The translations under genes and the position numbers were made by a program. Below are positions 58,289-64,000 of a stretch of DNA of 64,000 bases, one piece after another (the stretch's first letter is position 1; each line of letters begins with the position of its first letter). The stretch spans positions 62,001 to 126,000 of the forward strand of contig JAEURP010000011.1 in NCBI GenBank assembly GCA_016788585.1, in the 5' to 3' direction. This stretch comes from Chthonomonas sp. (GTDB taxonomy: Bacteria > Armatimonadota > Fimbriimonadia > Fimbriimonadales > Fimbriimonadaceae). Below the pieces are notes generated by a model. It saw only the letters and a program-made list of their open reading frames with translations. It ran no database searches and was not told where the DNA came from.

Positions 58289-61200
58289 TTATGACGCTTC
58301 AACCGGTTCGAGGGCACTTTCTGGTTCCTCGGCTGGGGCATCGTCCCCACCAATCGCCGGGCTCCGAGGGATCATATCCACCGCACCTCGTCCGATAAGA
58401 CTCTCTAACTCCTGCCGCAGCACGTCGTTGAATTCGACGCGGTGAATCAACTCAACAGGATCAAGCCGCTCCACACCGCCGAACTCCAAGACCACTCGAT
58501 AGTCCCCCGGCTTCGCCTCAATCATTTGACGCATCTGCACCAGTTGGTCTCGTTTTGCCGCTCCAATACGGACGACAACCGTTCCCAGTGCACTGGCATC
58601 AACGAGCTCAATCTCCTTCGGAGCTTCAAAGGCCGTCACCTCTTCGATTCGGACCTCCATCGTTGGCTCGCCACCATTCCGCTGTTGACGAACATTAGCT
58701 ACGCCCTTGATAACAACTACCGTGTCCTTTTGCAAGAGGTGCTGGAATTTTGCATAGGTGGCTGCGAAAGCCGTACAGGTCGCTTGACCAGAAAAGTCCT
58801 CGAGAACGATCGTGGCCATTTTGTCTCCACGCTGCTTGGTGATGATTTCTCGCTTTCCAGCGATGACCCCGCAAAGGGTCACTCCAGTTCCATCCTCAAG
58901 CTCGCTTACTTGGCCACAGTTGGTGTTACTAGCTTGCCGTATCGCTCGCTCCAGGCCCCGTAAAGGATGGTCGGAGACGTAGATTCCCATCGTCTCCTTC
59001 TCCCAATTCAGGAGCTCAGACCGCGAAGGCGCCGGTAGTTCAGGCAATTCCGGCAGCGTGAGTTCGTCACCGCTTCCCTCGCCGAAGAGTGAGTCTTGCC
59101 CGGCTTGTCGCTGGCGAATCGCTTGATCTGCATACGCTAAGGCTCCCTCTGAGACCTCAAGCAAGCTTGGGCGATTCTTCCCCAAAGCGTCGAATGCACC
59201 GGCCTTGATCAGGGCATCCAAGGACAACCGATTGAGGCCGAAGCCACGGGTACGCTCGCAGAACTCATAAAGGTGGGTAAAGCGCCCTTCAGCCTCACGT
59301 GTAGCTAGGATTCCCTCGACCAACTTCTCGCCAACTCCCTTAATTGCCGCTAGGCCAAATCGAATTGCCCCATTCCAACCCTTGGGCGCCGCTCTTTCGA
59401 TGTCGAAACTAAGGCCGGAGCTATTGATATCGGGAGGAATGACGGCGATGAGATTTCGGCGACACTCTTCGACAAAACTGGTCACCCGGTCTTCCTTTTC
59501 ACGATAGACTTCGAGGAGAGCTGCCATGTACTCAGTTGGATAATTGGCCTTGAGATAAGCAGTTTGATAGGCGAGCATCGCGTAACAAACGGCATGGGCT
59601 TTATTAAAGGCGTAGCCGGCAAATGGCAGAAGCAGTTCCCATACCTTTCCGGCAACTTCGGTAGAGATGCCTCTCTCCGCGCATCCCGCTTGGAATTCCG
59701 ACTGCATGGACTTCATTTCCTGCAAGTTCTTCTTTCCCATGGCGCGCCGCAAGATGTCAGCGCGACCAAGCGAGAATCCCGCAAGCGCTTGCACCAACTT
59801 GAGCACTTGATCTTGATAGACGATCACCCCGTATGTCTCTTCCAAGATCGGCTTCATACGCTCGTCGAGGTAAGTGATGGGACGTCGTCCAAACTTGCCA
59901 TCCATGTACCGTGGGATATGCTCCATCGGGCCCGGTCGGTAGAGGGCAACCATGGCGGCTAATTCTCGAATGCTGTTCGGCTTCAGCTCAATGATGTTCC
60001 GGCGCATCCCTGCGGATTCGAGTTGGAAAACGCCCACCGTGTCTCCTTTTCCCAGTAGCTCATAAGTCTTCTCATCGTCGAGCGGCAAGTTCAGCCACTC
60101 AACCGGGGGCTCGCCGGGCCTTCCCTTCGCGATATGTTGAACCGCTCGACTGAGGACAGTGAGGTTGGATAACCCTAAGAAGTCCATCTTGAGCAACCCA
60201 ATCTTGTCGAGAATGCCCATTTCGAAAGCCGTGACCGATTGACCGTCCGATCCTTTGTAAAGCGGGATGTAATTTGTGAGCGGATCGCCGGAGATCACAA
60301 CTCCCGCCGCATGCACACCGGCGTGTCGGGCCATGCCCTCGATCCCTTGAGCGACTTCCACAAGACGCGACACTTTCGGATCGGTATCCACCATTTGGCG
60401 GAACTCGGCGCTGTCCTTCATCGCCTCCTTCAGCGTGATTTTTGGAGCATTCGGGATGGTTTTGCAGATCTTGTCGGTCTCGATTGGCGCATAGCCTAGA
60501 ACACGGCCCGCGTCCTTGACGGCAGCCTTGGCTCCCATCGTTCCAAACGTGATAATTTGCGCTACTTGCTCTTGACCGAAGCGATCGACGACGTACTTGA
60601 TCACCTCGTCGCGTCGCTCGTCTTCAAAGTCCATGTCGATATCGGGCATGGAGACTCTTTCCGGGTTAAGGAAGCGCTCAAAAGTAAGATCATATTCCAA
60701 CGGATCGACGTCGGTGATTCCGAGTCCATATGAGACGAGGCTTGCGGCGGCCGATCCCCTAGCCCCGTAAGCAATTCCATTTTCGCGGGCATAGGTCGTG
60801 AACTCCTGCACGAGCAGGAAGTAGTCGGAGTAGCCCGTCTTCTGAATGACGTCTAGTTCGTACTGGAGACGCTCGGCCGCCTTTTCGTCAAACTTGTCGA
60901 GTCTTTCGCGAACACCTAGCTCAGCCTTAGTCGACAGATGCGCCATGCTGTCTACACCTTCGGGCAGCATGGGGCTCGGCATCGGCGCCGCTAACTTGCC
61001 AAGCTCCAAGTTGCACATGTCGGCGATTCTTAGCGAGTTCTCGATGGCCTCTGGAGTCTCCGAGAAAAGTGCCTCCATTTCGTCCGCCGACTTCAAATAG
61101 AATTCGTTGGTCTCAAACCTAAGACGGCGATCATCACTAACTAATGCTCCAGTGCCGATGCAAAGGAGGACATCATGCATTTGGCTCGACTCTCGACAAA

Positions 61201-61828
61201 GGTAGTGAGCATCGTTGGTAGCGATAAGCGGAAGGCCCACTTCCCGAGCGATTTGCAGGAGCTGAGGCTTTATCTGAGCTTGCTCGGGCAAACGGTGATC
61301 TTGAAGCTCGATGAAGAACGAATCCTCGTCGAAGACCTCCTTGTAGAAACCCGCCGTTCGCTGGGCAGATTCATAGTCGCCCCGAAGGAGGGCCTGGCAG
61401 ATTTCGCTTCCCAGGCAAGCGCTGGTACCGATCAAGCCGCCCGCATGCTCCTTCAATATCTCATGGTCGATCCTAGGCTTGTAATAGAAGCCCTCGAGCG
61501 CCGCGACCGTATGAAGCTTGCAGAGATTGCGATACCCCTCCAGGTCCTTGGCTAGAAGCAACAGGTGATAAGTTTCATTCTCCTCTCGGCCCGATTTCTT
61601 CTGCCGTCCATTGGGGGCCATGTAGGCTTCCATGCCAATGATTGGCTTTACCCCATGCTTCTGGCATTCGAAGTAAAAGGCCATCGCTCCAAACATCACT
61701 CCGTGATCTGTGATCGCAAGGGCAGGCTGCTCGAGTTCCTTGGCTCGTGCCACCAGATCCGACACACGATTCGCCCCATCGAGAAGGCTGTATTCCGTGT
61801 GGTTATGGATATGGACAAAAGGCTTCAT
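58289..61828 (-). CDS. dnaE: DNA polymerase III alpha subunit DnaE
   Basis: 1179 residues. DnaE is the replicative polymerase catalytic subunit. The PHP domain starts at HIHNHTEYSLLDGANR, the palm has PDIDMDFEDERRDEVI and the GARGSAAASLVSYGLGIT loop, the thumb/fingers contain VYQDQVLKLVQALAGFSLGRADILRRAMGKK, then the HhH, OB-fold (GVTLCGVIAGKREIITKQRGDKMATIVLEDFSG) and C-terminal domains. The start at 61828 gives the standard N-terminus. Confidence 0.97.
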   Translation of the reverse strand: MKPFVHIHNHTEYSLLDGANRVSDLVARAKELEQPALAITDHGVMFGAMAFYFECQKHGVKPIIGMEAYMAPNGRQKKSGREENETYHLLLLAKDLEGYRNLCKLHTVAALEGFYYKPRIDHEILKEHAGGLIGTSACLGSEICQALLRGDYESAQRTAGFYKEVFDEDSFFIELQDHRLPEQAQIKPQLLQIAREVGLPLIATNDAHYLCRESSQMHDVLLCIGTGALVSDDRRLRFETNEFYLKSADEMEALFSETPEAIENSLRIADMCNLELGKLAAPMPSPMLPEGVDSMAHLSTKAELGVRERLDKFDEKAAERLQYELDVIQKTGYSDYFLLVQEFTTYARENGIAYGARGSAAASLVSYGLGITDVDPLEYDLTFERFLNPERVSMPDIDMDFEDERRDEVIKYVVDRFGQEQVAQIITFGTMGAKAAVKDAGRVLGYAPIETDKICKTIPNAPKITLKEAMKDSAEFRQMVDTDPKVSRLVEVAQGIEGMARHAGVHAAGVVISGDPLTNYIPLYKGSDGQSVTAFEMGILDKIGLLKMDFLGLSNLTVLSRAVQHIAKGRPGEPPVEWLNLPLDDEKTYELLGKGDTVGVFQLESAGMRRNIIELKPNSIRELAAMVALYRPGPMEHIPRYMDGKFGRRPITYLDERMKPILEETYGVIVYQDQVLKLVQALAGFSLGRADILRRAMGKKNLQEMKSMQSEFQAGCAERGISTEVAGKVWELLLPFAGYAFNKAHAVCYAMLAYQTAYLKANYPTEYMAALLEVYREKEDRVTSFVEECRRNLIAVIPPDINSSGLSFDIERAAPKGWNGAIRFGLAAIKGVGEKLVEGILATREAEGRFTHLYEFCERTRGFGLNRLSLDALIKAGAFDALGKNRPSLLEVSEGALAYADQAIRQRQAGQDSLFGEGSGDELTLPELPELPAPSRSELLNWEKETMGIYVSDHPLRGLERAIRQASNTNCGQVSELEDGTGVTLCGVIAGKREIITKQRGDKMATIVLEDFSGQATCTAFAATYAKFQHLLQKDTVVVIKGVANVRQQRNGGEPTMEVRIEEVTAFEAPKEIELVDASALGTVVVRIGAAKRDQLVQMRQMIEAKPGDYRVVLEFGGVERLDPVELIHRVEFNDVLRQELESLIGRGAVDMIPRSPAIGGDDAPAEEPESALEPVEAS

Positions 61829-61973
61829 TAAGCAAAGTCAAGGACTCAAGACGATGGAAGGGCTACCGGTTTGAAGCAAACAACGACGTTCAGCACCGGC
61901 TCAGCACAGAATCAGTTCCTTTCATCATCTCAAATTGTGTATGGACAAGACGGCTTCACGGGACCGAAAGCAC

Positions 61974-63869
61974 TTACTTGCCGTCGGCATCTTCGACCCA
62001 AGCCCGGAGCCACTCCCCAACGCTCCACGCTTGCCAAGGGCACCCTCCTGGCTGCCGGGGCTCGTCGCCGTCGTAGACTTCGGCAATTCCTCCAAGACCG
62101 TATTCTTGTGTCAATTCCTTGGCTTTCTTTAGGATTCGTTTTGCCTCGACCTTGTCACTGGTCAACCGTACTAAGGCGCTTACATAGGGCCCGATCAACC
62201 AGGGCCAGACAGTTCCCTGATGGTACGCCGAATCTAACTCCTGCAAAGGCCCTTCGAATCGTCCTCGATACTTGACATCGTCTGGGGACAGAGTACGCAG
62301 CCCGACCGGAGTTAAGAGTTCTCTGCTGATCTGTCCAAGCGCAGCCTGCGCCTTTTCTCCCTTGGCTGGGCCGAAGGGCAGTGCCATCGCAATCAGCTGA
62401 TTGGGCCGAAGAGAGGCATCATCAGGATCGGCGGTGTCGAGGTAGTAACCGACACTTTCCTTCCAGAACTTCTTTTCGAAGTGACTTTCAGCCTTAGCCG
62501 CAAGCTCTCGGTAAGCGCTTTGGTCTTCTCCCAACTTGCCGGCTAGCCATTCCATGACACGGAGGGCATTGATCCAAAGGCCATTAACTTCGATTGGCTT
62601 ACCATGCCGCGGGGTTACCACCCAATCGCCAATCTTTGCATCCATCCATGTTAGCTGCACGCCCTCGGCTCCTTGCTTCAGGAGACCATCTTCCGGATCC
62701 ATCTGGATTCCGTAGTGGGTGCCCTTAATATGCCAGTCGAGCATATGCTGAAGGGCCGTCAGCGCTTCCGAGGCAAATGGGGCGTTCCATTCCGCTTCGA
62801 GCGTCTTATAAATTGCATTGGCAAACCAAAGGGTCGCGTCCACCGTGTTGTATTCCGGCTCCTCGCCATCGTCCACAAAACGATTTGGAATAAGCCCCTG
62901 GTTCATCTGTCCGGCGTAATCGAGAATGATTTTGCGCGCTAAATCGACGCGCCCGGTCTGGAGACATATGCCGGGGATAGAGATCATCGTGTCCCGCCCC
63001 CAATCGGTAAACCAAGGGTAGCCAGCAATAATCGACGTCCGTGTAGGCGTCGCCACGAGAAATCGCTCGGCGGCATCTCGCAGTTGAGAAGCGAGGCTCG
63101 TATCCTTCTCGGGCTCATCCCAGGCCAAAAATGCCTCTGTTTCGTCGTTCAGACTCGCGACGAGAATCGCCGATTCATTCGGTAGCAATTCGTATCGTAA
63201 CTCACAAGGACAAAAAAGGTCGTCGCGGCCATCGAGCCCTCGCTCTAATTCTCTCGGATACTCGAACCGGTAATACCAACCCACCGCCGGCAGTCTTTGC
63301 GCGCCCTCGTGGTGCAGAATCAGTGTTCGCCCTTCATGCTCAATAATAGTGCGGCTCTTGGGGAAAGCTTGAACGTGAGGGTACGTGTCATCCGAGCGAA
63401 AATTCTCGTGATAGAACTTGTGCTGAACTAGTGGGCGCAATTGCAACGCGATCGGATTACTGCCGGTGTTCGTGTACTTAATCGTGCAAGCATTCTCGTT
63501 CGGATGCATTGCCATGCGCTTTTCAACATGCATGCCGGCGACGCGATGACGCCAAAGCACCCAGTTCTTCGTTGCTGAAAAGCTCTCCAATGTATGATGC
63601 CCTTCTGGGTTTATTGCACCCTGATACTGGTGGCAACTGATGCCAATTGGGTTGCCCTCGCCCTGAACAAACGCCTCGATTCCTCCCAGAAGAACAAGTC
63701 GGTGCGCCGGCGCCGGATCAGCGACTACGAGATGTCCGTGGTACCGCCTTGTGTTACTGCCGGCAACGGTGCTCATGGCAAAACCGCCGATTCCATTCGT
63801 TAAAATCCACTCGCGCCTCGACGAAAGGTCGTAGTTTCGGCATTGGCTCGAATCCAGCGAGTAAAGCAT
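61974..63869 (-). CDS. glycogen debranching enzyme (amylo-alpha-1,6-glucosidase type)
   Basis: 631 residues from the ATG at 63869; a TTG at 63899 is an alternative start. N-terminal GDE_N domain (REWILTNGIGGFAMSTVAGSNTRRYHGHLVV) and C-terminal (alpha/alpha)6 barrel (IIAGYPWFTDWGRDTMISIPGIC, YNTVDATLWFANAIYKTLEAEW, DSAYHQGTVWPWLIGPYVSAL). It hydrolyses alpha-1,6 glycogen branches. Divergent from the partial gene at the right edge. Confidence 0.93.
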   Translation of the reverse strand: MLYSLDSSQCRNYDLSSRREWILTNGIGGFAMSTVAGSNTRRYHGHLVVADPAPAHRLVLLGGIEAFVQGEGNPIGISCHQYQGAINPEGHHTLESFSATKNWVLWRHRVAGMHVEKRMAMHPNENACTIKYTNTGSNPIALQLRPLVQHKFYHENFRSDDTYPHVQAFPKSRTIIEHEGRTLILHHEGAQRLPAVGWYYRFEYPRELERGLDGRDDLFCPCELRYELLPNESAILVASLNDETEAFLAWDEPEKDTSLASQLRDAAERFLVATPTRTSIIAGYPWFTDWGRDTMISIPGICLQTGRVDLARKIILDYAGQMNQGLIPNRFVDDGEEPEYNTVDATLWFANAIYKTLEAEWNAPFASEALTALQHMLDWHIKGTHYGIQMDPEDGLLKQGAEGVQLTWMDAKIGDWVVTPRHGKPIEVNGLWINALRVMEWLAGKLGEDQSAYRELAAKAESHFEKKFWKESVGYYLDTADPDDASLRPNQLIAMALPFGPAKGEKAQAALGQISRELLTPVGLRTLSPDDVKYRGRFEGPLQELDSAYHQGTVWPWLIGPYVSALVRLTSDKVEAKRILKKAKELTQEYGLGGIAEVYDGDEPRQPGGCPWQAWSVGEWLRAWVEDADGK

Positions 63870-63909
63870 TGGAACCCGTAGTTTACTGGCTTTGCCCAAA
63901 GGAAACTTT

Positions 63910-64000
63910 GTGACTATCGCCCGCCTCTACGGTGAGCCAGCGTCTGTAGATCGATTTCTTGATTTGAATTTTCGCCCCTGCAACAACTCTACAAACTCGT
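63910..64000 (+). CDS. partial gene at the right edge, unknown
   Basis: A plus-strand frame opens at GTG 63910 with AAAGGA six bases upstream and is open to the window end (30 residues, beginning MTIARLYGEPASVDRFLDL). It is divergent from the debranching enzyme. Only 30 residues are visible, so no family can be assigned. Confidence 0.5.
   Translation, partial: MTIARLYGEPASVDRFLDLNFRPCNNSTNS

Overview
The window looks like a chromosomal segment of a free-living, diderm, LPS-bearing bacterium with moderately GC-rich DNA. Outer-membrane features include kdsB and waaA (KDO metabolism), a beta-barrel protein and lipoproteins. Combined with a PEP-CTERM protein, an H-X9-DG type prepilin-like protein, two DUF187/GHL10 glycoside hydrolases and many secreted proteins of no known family, this points to Armatimonadota (Fimbriimonadia-like). 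That placement is inference from gene content; Planctomycetota or Verrucomicrobiota are less likely alternatives. I see no rRNA, CRISPR array, prophage or insertion sequence. Two tRNA genes are present (Leu-UAG, Thr-UGU).

Layout. 1-6 kb: a catalytically degenerate ArgC-like protein (cut by the left edge), a lipoprotein FKBP isomerase, smpB, rsmG, several exported proteins of unknown function and a PEP-CTERM protein. 6-12 kb: a long minus-strand run der, grpE, glmM, HD-GYP protein, kdsB, mrp. 12-22.6 kb: tgt and recQ on plus; a DUF4826 protein, rpsT, a 603-residue unknown protein, mutY and pyrF on minus; then an aldehyde dehydrogenase and a tandem ThyX-like protein on plus. 22.6-26.6 kb: a nucleotide cyclase, a leader or small RNA with its own terminator, a HAF-repeat lipoprotein and a LysM/SH3/NlpC-P60 cell-wall hydrolase. 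26.7-36.7 kb: an envelope region with two GT2 glycosyltransferases and an O-antigen-ligase-like protein on plus, facing an ECF sigma / anti-sigma / MucB-like / PBP1A / PBP2 series on minus. 36.7-47 kb: beta-barrel protein, aat, DinB-like protein, two GHL10 paralogues, tRNA-Leu, a VOC protein, an enoyl-CoA hydratase plus biotin carboxylase pair, and a heparinase II/III-like lyase. 47-64 kb: prepilin-like protein, pgk, a DapA-like protein without its Schiff-base lysine, dnaB, CBS protein, peroxiredoxin, tRNA-Thr, MFS transporter, waaA, dnaE and a glycogen debranching enzyme.

Most genes are ordinary housekeeping or envelope genes. The points most worth checking are: (1) several enzymes with lost key residues (ArgC-like without its catalytic Cys, Tgt without its three zinc cysteines, DapA-like without its lysine, a tandem ThyX whose signature is divided between two halves); (2) a mutY that needs a CTG start overlapping the pyrF stop to recover its catalytic Glu; (3) a strong plus-strand terminator with no gene in front of it; (4) the collinear sigma/anti-sigma/MucB/PBP module; (5) palindromic intergenic elements. 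I did not find a clearly new defence or mobile system. All functional statements are from reading the translations by eye; no database search was run.
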